From Nitrospirota bacterium (GTDB taxonomy: Bacteria > Nitrospirota > JACRHJ01): a stretch of 9,228 nt of DNA. The position numbers and the translations under genes are program-made. Position 1 is the first letter of the stretch, and every line of letters starts with the position of its first letter. The notes beneath the pieces are model-generated. The model searched no databases. It saw only the letters and a program-made list of their open reading frames with translations, and had not been told where the DNA came from. The stretch is taken from contig DAHWTK010000062.1 of NCBI GenBank assembly GCA_027328825.1, positions 1 through 9,228 of the forward strand, in the 5' to 3' direction. This document shows, one piece after another, positions 1-6,706 of the stretch.

Positions 1-28
1 ATAAAAACTTCAGAACGAATCTTTTCAT
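1..28 (-). CDS. Possible 5' end of the next gene in the pheA-hisC operon (partial)
   Basis: An ATG at 28-26 opens a frame reading MKRFVLKFL before the window ends. It lies one base after the hisC stop, the tight spacing seen elsewhere in this operon. Nine codons are too few to identify a product. In other bacteria pheA-hisC is often followed by aroF/aroG, tyrA or aroA, so an aromatic-pathway gene is a reasonable guess and no more. No strong Shine-Dalgarno sequence is visible, so the start could also lie upstream inside hisC. Confidence 0.3.
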
Positions 29-29
29 C

Positions 30-1100
30 TCAGCGTTCTGCCAGCGCCTTTACAAACCTCTCGTTCTCGGCTGGAAGCCCTATTGTCACCCGTATCTGCG
101 TCGGGCCCATCGGGCGGACGATGACGCCCTTCCGGAGGAGCGCATCATACACTACACGCGCGTCCTTGTGCAAATCTATCCAGATGAAATTCGCCTGCGT
201 GGGGAGATAGTCCACGCCCATCCGCGTCAGCTCCGCGTATAGGTATTTCTTGCCTTCCTCGTTCACGCGCACGGATTCCTTCACGTGTTCGTCGTCTCCG
301 AGTGCGGCCATTGCCGCAGCCTGCGCAAGCGAGTTGGTATTGAAAGGCGCGCGGACACGGTTCATCAAGTCCACGAGACGTGCCGGAGCGAATCCGTAGC
401 CGATGCGAAGCCCCGCAAGGCCGTAAATCTTCGAGAACGTCCGCAGGGCTATAATGTTCCTGCCGTCCCGGAGATACCTGAACATATCGGGATATTCCGG
501 GTTTACGACATACTCGAAATATGCTTCGTCCAAGACGACAATCGCGTCGCCAGGCACGCGCGCCATGAAGGCGTACATCTCTTCCCTGGTATTTATCGTG
601 CCGGTCGGATTGTTGGGATTGGCGATGAATATTATTTTAGTCCTGTCGTTTACCGCATCCGCCATCGCCAAAAGGTCATGCCGCCCGTCCTTAAGCGGCA
701 CGGAGATTCCCTTCCTGCCTGCCGCCTGCGTAGACATCTTGTATACGACGAACGACGGCTCGGCGAATATCGCCTCCTCGCCTTCAAGAAGGAACGTCCG
801 GACGATGATGTCGAGGAGTTCGTTCGAGCCGTTCCCCAGGATTATCTCCGATGCCGAACACCCGAATTTTTCGCTTATCGCAGCCTTGAGGTAATGCGCC
901 GCACCGTCGGGGTAGCGGTGCAGGTTCTTTACATGACCTGCTATTGCCGCGATTCCCTTGGGCGACGGGCCTATGGGATTTTCGTTGCTTGCGAGTTTTA
1001 TGGAGCCGCTTATGCCCAATTCGCGCTCAAGCTCCTCTATTGGTTTTCCAGGCGCATAAGGCGTCAGGGACTCTATCTCGATGGATGTAAGACGTTTCAT
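30..1100 (-). CDS. hisC: Histidinol-phosphate / aromatic-amino-acid aminotransferase (PLP fold type I)
   Basis: This is a 356-residue class I/II aminotransferase of the HisC family, full length for the family. Visible landmarks are SNENP (38-42), RYPDG (62-66), GNGSNELL for the PLP phosphate (89-96), NPNNPTG (161-167), DEAYFEY (191-197), the Schiff-base lysine K224 in TFSKIYGLAG, RIGYG (232-236), and R337 in the C-terminal substrate-carboxylate motif (TQIRVTIG). Family enzymes move an amino group between glutamate and imidazole-acetol phosphate, and many also accept phenylpyruvate, hydroxyphenylpyruvate or prephenate. The ATG overlaps the pheA stop (ATGA, four bases), so translation is probably coupled. 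No other his gene is present. The pheA partnership suggests the last step of Phe/Tyr synthesis, with histidine synthesis as a possible second job. The family call is secure; the physiological substrate is inferred. Confidence 0.93.
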   Translation of the reverse strand: MKRLTSIEIESLTPYAPGKPIEELERELGISGSIKLASNENPIGPSPKGIAAIAGHVKNLHRYPDGAAHYLKAAISEKFGCSASEIILGNGSNELLDIIVRTFLLEGEEAIFAEPSFVVYKMSTQAAGRKGISVPLKDGRHDLLAMADAVNDRTKIIFIANPNNPTGTINTREEMYAFMARVPGDAIVVLDEAYFEYVVNPEYPDMFRYLRDGRNIIALRTFSKIYGLAGLRIGYGFAPARLVDLMNRVRAPFNTNSLAQAAAMAALGDDEHVKESVRVNEEGKKYLYAELTRMGVDYLPTQANFIWIDLHKDARVVYDALLRKGVIVRPMGPTQIRVTIGLPAENERFVKALAER

Positions 1101-2185
1101 TTCAGCACCGCTCTATTTATCTGCGCCGTGGGATATGCCCCCAGCACCTTTATGAACAGACAACTTTCCCCAAGCTCGGACACCGCTTCTTTTACCTTTC
1201 TGTCGGCAATATGACCCTCGATGTCCACGAAAAAATGATATTCCCACGCCTTCTTGCGAGACGGCCTGGACTCTATCTTCGTCAGGCTAATACCCCTTTC
1301 CGCAAAGGGTTTCAGCATATCATAGAGCGCGCCCGACCGGTCCTTTACGGAGAACATGATGGACGTCTTGTCCTTTCCGGTTCGCGCCGGAGATTTTTTT
1401 GATATTATCAGGAAGCGTGTAAAATTGTTCACGTTGTCTTCTATACGTTCCCGCAATATCCTGAGCCCGTACATCTCCGCCGCAAGCCTGCTGCCAATGG
1501 CGGCGATAGACGGATCTTCCGCAGCCATTTCCGCAGCCCTCGTCGTGGATGACGCTTCGACAAGAGCTGTTCCCCGCAGGTTCTTCTCAAGCCAGTTCTT
1601 GCACTGCGCCAGCGGCTGCGGGTGCGAGTATATCTTCATAACATCAGAGATATTGCCCGTCTGGTTCATGAGGTAGTGAGAGACCTCAAGCATTATCTCA
1701 CCGGATATTTTAAGCTCCGAGTCCATGAACATGTCGAGCGTATGACTGACGACGCCTTCCGTAGAGTTTTCAATCGGCACGACGCCGTATTCAGCAAGGC
1801 CGCGCTCCACCTCCGCAAAAACTTCGCTTATGCTGTTCACGGGTGCGTACTGCGCGGAATACCCGAACTGCTGAAGGCAGGCAAGGTGAGAAAATGTGGC
1901 CTTGGGGCCAAGATATGCTATCTTTGCGGGCGCTTCGAGCGATAGCGATGCGGAAAAAATCTCTTTCAGGACAGCCTGTAGGGATTCGTTCGGAAACGGG
2001 CCTTCGTTATTTTTCGTAAGGCGTTCAAGTATCCGCTTCTCTCTGTCCGGGACATAGAACTGCGAATTCTCTTTTTTCTTGATCCTGCCGATCTCCATGA
2101 CAAGCTTTGCGCGCCTGTTCAAAAGCGCCAGGAGCCTGTCGTCCAGCTCGTCGATTTTTTTCCTTAAATCCTCGATTTTGGGCAT
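1097..2185 (-). CDS. pheA: Bifunctional chorismate mutase / prephenate dehydratase (P-protein)
   Basis: This 362-residue fused enzyme takes chorismate to prephenate and then to phenylpyruvate in cytoplasmic phenylalanine synthesis. Residues 1-80 form an AroQ-type chorismate mutase; R8, R25 and K36 align with E. coli R11, R28 and K39, and YVPDREKRIL (44-53) carries the D-R-E active-site segment. Residues about 88-265 are the prephenate dehydratase domain, with GPKATFSH (93-100), PIENSTEG (137-144) and the catalytic TRF motif (256-258). Residues about 275-355 are an ACT domain with GALYDML (285-291) and ESRPSR (305-310), the phenylalanine-binding signature, so feedback inhibition by Phe is expected. 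The chosen ATG gives a full mutase helix 1. A purine-rich ribosome site (2200-2209) lies unusually far upstream, about 14 bases. It is the first gene after a promoter and overlaps hisC by four bases. Confidence 0.97.
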   Translation of the reverse strand: MPKIEDLRKKIDELDDRLLALLNRRAKLVMEIGRIKKKENSQFYVPDREKRILERLTKNNEGPFPNESLQAVLKEIFSASLSLEAPAKIAYLGPKATFSHLACLQQFGYSAQYAPVNSISEVFAEVERGLAEYGVVPIENSTEGVVSHTLDMFMDSELKISGEIMLEVSHYLMNQTGNISDVMKIYSHPQPLAQCKNWLEKNLRGTALVEASSTTRAAEMAAEDPSIAAIGSRLAAEMYGLRILRERIEDNVNNFTRFLIISKKSPARTGKDKTSIMFSVKDRSGALYDMLKPFAERGISLTKIESRPSRKKAWEYHFFVDIEGHIADRKVKEAVSELGESCLFIKVLGAYPTAQINRAVLK

Positions 2186-2223
2186 CAGGGAAGATTCCGT
2201 CCTTTTCCTCTAAAGTAAAGGAA

Positions 2224-2252
2224 TTTATACAATAATCAGGCGAATTTTGCAA
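2224..2252 (-). promoter_or_regulatory. Sigma-70-type promoter of pheA-hisC
   Basis: On the minus strand there is a -35 box TTGCAA (2252-2247), a 17-base spacer and a -10 box TATAAA (2229-2224). The predicted start is near 2217, giving a leader of about 30 bases before the pheA ATG at 2185. The element sits just downstream of the tRNA-Asp terminator, so pheA should have its own transcript. The leader is too short for a Phe-rich leader peptide or attenuator. Confidence 0.65.
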
Positions 2253-2303
2253 GGAAATTGAGATGCTTGACTTTCTTTAAGGCGGTAGATTTTTTGGTAC
2301 GCC

Positions 2304-2342
2304 TGTAAAAATAAAGGGGCTGAGCATGAGGCCCAACCCCTT
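2304..2342 (-). terminator. Rho-independent terminator of tRNA-Asp
   Basis: On the minus strand a 12-pair stem (arms 2342-2331 and 2325-2314) starts AAGGGG and closes with CCCCTT. It includes two G-T wobbles and a five-base loop CTCAT, and is followed by TATTTTTA. It begins eight bases after the encoded CCA. The plus strand also carries a T-rich run after the stem (AATTTTATT), so it may work in both directions, though no plus-strand gene is seen. Confidence 0.85.
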
Positions 2343-2350
2343 AATTTTAT

Positions 2351-2427
2351 TGGCGGGGACGACGAGGCTCGAACTCGCGACCTCCTACGTGACAGGCAGG
2401 CGCTCTAACCGACTGAGCTACGTCCCC
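2351..2427 (-). tRNA. tRNA-Asp (anticodon GTC)
   Basis: This is a complete 77-base cloverleaf. The acceptor stem is GGGGACG/CGTCCCC with discriminator G and an encoded CCA. The D arm is GCTC...GAGC with loop AGTCGGTTA. The anticodon arm is CCTGC-CTGTCAC-GTAGG with one G-T pair, placing GTC at positions 34-36. The variable loop has five bases, and the T arm is GCGAG-TTCGAGC-CTCGT. It reads GAC and GAU aspartate codons. It is flanked by its own promoter (2466-2495) and terminator (2304-2342), so it is a single-gene unit between two protein operons on the same strand. Confidence 0.97.
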
Positions 2428-2465
2428 GGCTTACGGGAATGATATCTAAACTGAAAAACTTGGAA

Positions 2466-2495
2466 TTTATACTATAAACCGATGCCTTAAGTCAA
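2466..2495 (-). promoter_or_regulatory. Promoter of tRNA-Asp
   Basis: On the minus strand a -35 box TTGACT (2495-2490) and a -10 box TATAAA (2471-2466) are separated by 18 bases. Each box matches the sigma-70 consensus at five of six positions. The start would fall near 2459, leaving about 30 bases of 5' leader for RNase P to remove. The sequence from the -10 box onward (GTATAAATTCC) is identical to that in the pheA promoter. Confidence 0.75.
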
Positions 2496-2511
2496 CCTAA
2501 ATTTAAACAAT

Positions 2512-3138
2512 TTAAGGTATCTTCAGGTATGTATAGAGTAATCCGCTCGCCTGAAGCCTTTCTATAACGTATGCAAGCGGTATGAAAAGCAAAAAGATAC
2601 TACCATCCAGGAGCGTTTTCGCCATGCGTCGCGCATCGGCAGGGGCCTTGCCGCCTGTCCGGAAGATAAACGGATTCGGAATAAAAGCCGGAACCCTTTC
2701 TTTATATCTCGAAAATTCTACGCCGAAAAGCATCTCCAAACGTCTCTCTTCAGACCTTATAACAAACGGGTAATAAAGAGAAAAAACAACAAGATACAGG
2801 GAAATTACCGGGAGGTTCTCAAACACGAAACAGGCGCCAAGCCCTCCCATGAACGAGAAGAAGTAAAGCGGGTTTCGGCACATGGAATAAGGCCCCCCCT
2901 GGACGAGCTGGCTATTTTTCCGCCCCCCTATATACATGGTGCACCATGCGCGCCCTGCAAGTCCTGCAAGTATCAGAATTATTCCCCCATAACGAAGAGT
3001 GTGGTCGATTATACCGCCTTCAGGCCAGCCCGGACGTGTAAACAGCAGAAGCGGGATTCCGGCAAGCAGGAAAAAACCGGTTATTACACGTCTCTTGCGT
3101 TCAAAAAAATTGAAAGTTTTCTCAAGTGCCGTTTCCAT
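2512..3138 (-). CDS. Isoprenylcysteine carboxyl methyltransferase / phospholipid methyltransferase-like membrane protein
   Basis: This is a 208-residue multi-pass inner-membrane protein. Hydrophobic segments lie at about 18-34, 50-66, 92-106, 109-127 and 179-193. The family signature is present: a G-G-P-Y-x-x-x-R-N-P-L-Y motif (81-92) and, after the next membrane segments, E-E-R-R-L-x-x-x-F-G (130-139) followed by F-x-x-Y-K-x-x-V and FIPNP (142-156). In ICMT and PEMT relatives these bind S-adenosylmethionine and the lipid-side substrate. Bacterial members have varied and mostly unknown substrates, so no reaction is assigned. The start is the ATG at 3138-3136, which overlaps the tldD stop (TGATG) and gives a normal N-terminus. 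An upstream start would add 29 residues encoded within tldD, with no hydrophobic or conserved look. Co-translation with tldD is likely. Confidence 0.8.
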   Translation of the reverse strand: METALEKTFNFFERKRRVITGFFLLAGIPLLLFTRPGWPEGGIIDHTLRYGGIILILAGLAGRAWCTMYIGGRKNSQLVQGGPYSMCRNPLYFFSFMGGLGACFVFENLPVISLYLVVFSLYYPFVIRSEERRLEMLFGVEFSRYKERVPAFIPNPFIFRTGGKAPADARRMAKTLLDGSIFLLFIPLAYVIERLQASGLLYTYLKIP

Positions 3139-4538
3139 CAGTGCATACCGCCTACGACTATATCCGTAATTAAAAGCGTCGGCTGCGCATCGGACACAGG
3201 CGCGCCCTGCCCGTCCTTGCCGCAAGTACCGATACCGAATCCAAGGTCGTTTCCTACCATCGTTATGCTTGAAAGCGCCTGCGGCCCGTTACCGACAAGG
3301 GTCGCGCCGCGCACAGGCTCGGAAACCTTGCCTTTTTCGATTATATAACCCTCGCTGACCTCGAATACGAAATCCCCATTTACGGTATTAACCTGGCCGC
3401 CGCCCATCTTCTTTACAAGCAGTCCACTGTCGCAAGAACACAATATCGAAGAGGGCTCGCTCTCGCCGGGCAGTATCATCGTATTCGTCATTCGCGGAAT
3501 GGGACGCGCCATGTACGACTCACGCCTGCCATTCCCTGTGGGAGAGGCCCCATCCTTCATTGCAGTCAGCCTGTCGTACATAAAACCCTTCAACACCCCT
3601 TTTTCCACAAGCACCGTCCTCTGGGCCTCCACGCCTTCGTCGTCGAACTTGAACGAGCCGCGCCGGTTAGGCAGCGTCGCATCGTCCAATACCGTAACAA
3701 GCGGCGAACCTACCTGCCGGCCGACCTTGCCCGTATATACCGAAAGGCCGTTCTGGGAGAGGTCTGCCTCAAGGCCATGCCCGATTGCCTCGTGAACCAT
3801 TGTCCCGCCCGCCTCGGATGAGAGCACTACGGGCATTTTACCGCCGGGCGCTGGACGGGCGGAGAGCATCATAACCGCCCTCTGTGCGGCTTTCTCCGCG
3901 ATGGATACGACCGGAAACTCCCTGAACAGCTCAAAACCGATATTTCCGCCTGCGGCGTCATATCCGGTCTGCACGATATTTCCGTCCTTCGCCACCACGT
4001 TCACCGCCGCTACAAGATAATATCTCTCGTCTTTGGCAAGAGTTCCGTCAGAGCAGGCGATTGTTACGCGCTGAAGGGTATCCCTGTATTGCACGGCAAC
4101 CTGGGAGACCTTTCCGCTCACAGCCCGCGCCGCCATGTCGGCCTCTTTCACAAGCGCAAGCTTGCGCTCCACGGCCACGCCTTCAGGCGGCTCAATAATT
4201 TTATGATTAACCGGCGGTCGCTTCTCCCGAAGGTCAATCGTAATGTCTCCCACGCCGCCAGAGCCGATAGACCGGTCTCGGGAACAGGCCCGCGATACCT
4301 CAGCCGCGAGGTTTAATAACGCCGCTTCACTCAGGTCGTTCGTGTAGGCGTATATTGTTCTGAAGCCGGTAATAACACGCAGCCCGGCTCCGATTTCCAC
4401 GCCGGAGATGACTTTCTCGACTTTGCCGTCTTCGAGAGCAATGGCCGTCGGCACAGTATGCTCGATGTAGAGGTCTGCATATTCCCCACAGCGAGAGAGT
4501 GCATGTTTTAAAATTTTTGAATAATCTATTTTGTCCAT
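3138..4538 (-). CDS. tldD: TldD-family metalloprotease
   Basis: This is a 466-residue TldD/PmbA-family protein. The zinc motif HEAIGH (HExxxH, 249-254) is followed by GLEAD, and the third ligand Cys lies at 439 in GTCGKDGQ. The conserved NGDFVFEVSEGYIIEKG stretch lies at about 387-403. The length fits TldD. Family knowledge: TldD normally pairs with TldE (PmbA), and the heterodimer degrades unfolded or modified peptides in the cytoplasm, for example in microcin B17 maturation and CcdA turnover. No tldE is in this window. The start is taken at ATG 4538; an in-frame TTG at 4544 would add two residues. There is no Shine-Dalgarno sequence, because the asd terminator fills the upstream region. The stop overlaps the start of the membrane methyltransferase gene. 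Confidence 0.93.
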   Translation of the reverse strand: MDKIDYSKILKHALSRCGEYADLYIEHTVPTAIALEDGKVEKVISGVEIGAGLRVITGFRTIYAYTNDLSEAALLNLAAEVSRACSRDRSIGSGGVGDITIDLREKRPPVNHKIIEPPEGVAVERKLALVKEADMAARAVSGKVSQVAVQYRDTLQRVTIACSDGTLAKDERYYLVAAVNVVAKDGNIVQTGYDAAGGNIGFELFREFPVVSIAEKAAQRAVMMLSARPAPGGKMPVVLSSEAGGTMVHEAIGHGLEADLSQNGLSVYTGKVGRQVGSPLVTVLDDATLPNRRGSFKFDDEGVEAQRTVLVEKGVLKGFMYDRLTAMKDGASPTGNGRRESYMARPIPRMTNTMILPGESEPSSILCSCDSGLLVKKMGGGQVNTVNGDFVFEVSEGYIIEKGKVSEPVRGATLVGNGPQALSSITMVGNDLGFGIGTCGKDGQGAPVSDAQPTLLITDIVVGGMH

Positions 4539-4569
4539 AAACAAAAATGGGGGATGAAATTATCCCCCA
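4539..4569 (-). terminator. Rho-independent terminator of the leu-asd operon
   Basis: On the minus strand a perfect 8-pair stem TGGGGGAT/ATCCCCCA (4569-4562 and 4555-4548) with a six-base loop AATTTC is followed by TTTTTGTTT. It starts about 33 bases after the asd stop. Its T-run ends directly at the tldD ATG (4538), leaving no room for a normal ribosome binding site between them. Confidence 0.85.
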
Positions 4570-4602
4570 AGTTTAACATAATTCTTACGGAAAGTAACGG
4601 AT

Positions 4603-5616
4603 TTATCTGATAAGTTCTTCAGCTATCTGCACGGCGTTGAGTGCCGCACCCTTGAGAAGGTTGTCGGAGACGACCCAGATGTTGAGGCCGTTGTCTATTG
4701 ACTCGTCCTCGCGTATTCTGCCGACGTACGTCTCGAAGTGCCCAGTGGCGTCGATGGCAAGCGGATAGAGGTTTCTTGACGGGTCGTCCATTACTATCAC
4801 ACCCGGCGCGGTGGAGAGAATCGCCCGCGCCTCGTTCGCCGTGAGCTTAACCGAAGTCTCGATGTTAACGGACTCCGAATGGCACCTGAACACCGGGACA
4901 CGCACCGTCGTCGCGGTCACCTTGATATTCGGGTCGAGCATCTTGTGCGTCTCGTTGACCATCTTCATCTCTTCCTTTGTATAGCCGTTATCAAGGAAGG
5001 AATCGATATGCGGCAGGACGTTGAAGGCTATCTGGTGCGGATAGACCTTCTTCTGAACGGGCCTGAAGTTAAGCAGCGCCGTCGTCTGGTCCATAAGCTC
5101 GTCCATGGCTTTTTTGCCAGTCCCGGAAACGGACTGGAAGGTAGTAACCACAATGCGCTTAATCTTCGCCGCTTCGTGCAGGGGCTTCAGGGCGACGAGC
5201 ATCTGAATCGTGGAGCAGTTAGGGTTTGCTATAATACCCTTGGGGATAGTCTTAAGATCTTTCGCATTCACCTCCGGGACGACGAGCGGCACGTCCGGGT
5301 CCATCCTCCATGCGCTGGAGTTGTCTATCACGATGCAACCGTCCGCGGCGGCGATTGGCGCGAACTCAAGGCTCCGGGAAGCTCCGGCGGAGAAGAGCGC
5401 AATATCCACGCCCTTAAAGGAATTTTTATCCAGCTTATGGACGGTAAATTCTTCGCCCTTGAACTCGACCTTTTTCCCTTCGGATTTTTCGGAGGCATAG
5501 AGCCTGAGCTCAGCCACGGGGAATTTTCTCCCCTCAAGCGTGGAAACCATCTCCACGCCCACCGCGCCGGTAGCCCCAACAACCGCAACGACGTATTTAT
5601 CCTTCTTCTTAAGCAT
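4603..5616 (-). CDS. asd: Aspartate-semialdehyde dehydrogenase
   Basis: This 337-residue enzyme reduces aspartyl-4-phosphate to aspartate-4-semialdehyde with NADPH, the branch point to lysine/diaminopimelate, threonine and methionine. The nucleotide loop GATGAVG is at 14-20, SAGASRS at 76-82 and DNSSAWR at 98-104. The catalytic cysteine is C134 in NPNCSTIQM. QSVSGTGKKA is at 161-170, and the substrate/base segment RVPVFRCHS (239-247) contains R239 and H246. Length and motifs match the common bacterial enzyme. The ATG shares one base with the leuB stop (TAATG). A good AAGGAG site lies at 5625-5630 inside leuB, eight bases upstream. It is the last gene of the leu operon and is followed by a strong terminator. 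Confidence 0.97.
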   Translation of the reverse strand: MLKKKDKYVVAVVGATGAVGVEMVSTLEGRKFPVAELRLYASEKSEGKKVEFKGEEFTVHKLDKNSFKGVDIALFSAGASRSLEFAPIAAADGCIVIDNSSAWRMDPDVPLVVPEVNAKDLKTIPKGIIANPNCSTIQMLVALKPLHEAAKIKRIVVTTFQSVSGTGKKAMDELMDQTTALLNFRPVQKKVYPHQIAFNVLPHIDSFLDNGYTKEEMKMVNETHKMLDPNIKVTATTVRVPVFRCHSESVNIETSVKLTANEARAILSTAPGVIVMDDPSRNLYPLAIDATGHFETYVGRIREDESIDNGLNIWVVSDNLLKGAALNAVQIAEELIR

Positions 5617-6680
5617 TAATTGGACTCCTTGACGAATTTCGCCACCATGCTTCCAACATCGCTCGTGCCCATGCCCATCTTGCCGGCGGCGAGACTTTCC
5701 ATCTTTGATATGGCTTTTACAACAGACTTCTCTACCCAGCCCGCAGCCTTTGTCTCGCCAAGGTGTTCAAGCATCATCTGGGCGGCGCATATCGCGGCGA
5801 GCGGGTTTATGATATTCATACCGGTATATTTGGGCGCGGAGCCGCCTATAGGCTCGAACATCGAAACGCCCTTCGGGTTTATATTACCGCCTGCGGCGAT
5901 GCCCATTCCGCCCTGCGTCATAGCGCCGAGGTCAGTTATTATATCGCCGAACATGTTATCCGTAACGATAACATCGAACCACTCCGGGTTCTTTACCATC
6001 CACATAGTCGTCGCATCCACATGCGCGTAATCGGCCTTTATCTTCGGGTATTCCTTGGCGACTTCATAGAACGCGCGTTCCCAGAGGTCGAACGCGAACG
6101 TCAGGACGTTCGTCTTGCCGCAGAGCGTTACCTTCTTCCTGCCGGTTTTCTTCGTGTAATCGAAGGCATACCGGATACAGCGCTCAACACCTTTTCTGGT
6201 ATTTATCGATTCCTGAACGGCTACTTCGTCCGGAGTGCCTTTCTTCAAAACTCCGCCCGCGCCAGCGTAAAGACCTTCGGTATTCTCACGCACTACCACA
6301 TAATTTATCTCTTTCGGCCCCTTGTCCTTGAGCGGCGTCTCCACGCCGGGCAGAAGCTTCACGGGCCGGAGATTCACATAGAGGTCGAGCGCGAATCGCA
6401 TCTTAAGGAGTATCCCTTTTTCAAGGATTCCCGGGGCGACGTCCGGATGGCCTATCGCGCCCAGAAGGATTGCGTCATACTCCCTGAGCGTGTCCACGTC
6501 CTTGTCGGACAAGGTCTCGCCCGTTTTCTTGTAGCGCTCTCCGCCGAAATCGAAGGTCTTGAAAGACAGACCAAAACCAGCCCTCTTCGCCGCAGATTTG
6601 ACTACCTTTACCGCCTCTGCAACCACTTCAGGTCCCGTCCCGTCTCCCGGCACAAGCGCAATCTTATAGCTCTTCGGCAT
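5616..6680 (-). CDS. leuB: 3-isopropylmalate dehydrogenase (isocitrate/isopropylmalate dehydrogenase family)
   Basis: This is a 354-residue beta-decarboxylating dehydrogenase, assigned to oxidation of 3-isopropylmalate to 2-oxoisocaproate in leucine synthesis. It has the N-terminal PGDGTGPE (11-18), substrate arginines R95, R105 and R131, Y138 in ENTEGLYAG, K189, D222, and metal ligands D246 and D250 in NMFGDIITD. The hydrophobic I90-L91-L92 before R95 suits an isopropyl side chain rather than isocitrate. The cofactor loop is unusual: GGSAPKYTG has K284-Y285 where typical LeuB has Asp-Ile, and Gly279 replaces the usual His. The start chosen is ATG 6680, with GGGAG nine bases upstream at 6690-6694. 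An upstream in-frame ATG at 6719 would translate part of a palindromic repeat and lacks a ribosome site. The context leuC-leuD-leuB-asd supports the role; other hydroxyacid substrates cannot be excluded. Confidence 0.9.
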   Translation of the reverse strand: MPKSYKIALVPGDGTGPEVVAEAVKVVKSAAKRAGFGLSFKTFDFGGERYKKTGETLSDKDVDTLREYDAILLGAIGHPDVAPGILEKGILLKMRFALDLYVNLRPVKLLPGVETPLKDKGPKEINYVVVRENTEGLYAGAGGVLKKGTPDEVAVQESINTRKGVERCIRYAFDYTKKTGRKKVTLCGKTNVLTFAFDLWERAFYEVAKEYPKIKADYAHVDATTMWMVKNPEWFDVIVTDNMFGDIITDLGAMTQGGMGIAAGGNINPKGVSMFEPIGGSAPKYTGMNIINPLAAICAAQMMLEHLGETKAAGWVEKSVVKAISKMESLAAGKMGMGTSDVGSMVAKFVKESN

Positions 6681-6688
6681 TATTAGAA

Positions 6689-6697
6689 TCTCCCTTC
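6689..6697 (-). promoter_or_regulatory. Ribosome binding site that fixes the leuB start
   Basis: The minus strand reads GAAGGGAGA, with nine bases from GGGAG to the ATG at 6680. The alternative in-frame ATG at 6719 has no comparable site, since the sequence before it is the arm of a palindromic repeat. This supports the shorter 354-residue LeuB, which begins just before the conserved KIALVPGDG strand. Confidence 0.75.
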
Positions 6698-6706
6698 GAT
6701 AGCAAT

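Noticed and set aside
285..1214. A long open frame (309 codons) on the plus strand opposite hisC
   Set aside because: It lies against a clear hisC on the minus strand. The translation is rich in Arg, His and Tyr with no recognisable motifs, as expected for an antisense shadow.
2025..2252. A 75-codon minus-strand frame overlapping the pheA start
   Set aside because: It starts next to the pheA promoter -35 box, upstream of the predicted transcription start, and overlaps pheA in another frame with a low-complexity charged translation.
2186..2313. Phenylalanine attenuator or T-box leader before pheA
   Set aside because: The predicted leader is about 30 bases. I see no Phe-rich leader peptide, no T-box sequence and no terminator between promoter and ATG; the only terminator there belongs to tRNA-Asp.
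2431..2511. Terminator after the membrane methyltransferase gene
   Set aside because: The AT-rich stretch after the stop contains TTAAATT-like inverted bits but no GC-rich stem with a T-run; the region is better explained by the tRNA promoter.
3139..3225. A 29-residue N-terminal extension of the membrane methyltransferase
   Set aside because: It lies wholly inside the conserved tldD C-terminus, is Arg/Ala-rich without conserved features, and the TGATG overlap offers a better start.
5763..6686. A 307-codon plus-strand open frame opposite leuB
   Set aside because: Antisense shadow of a strongly supported leuB. There is no motif, ribosome site or promoter, and its composition is typical of complement-strand reading.
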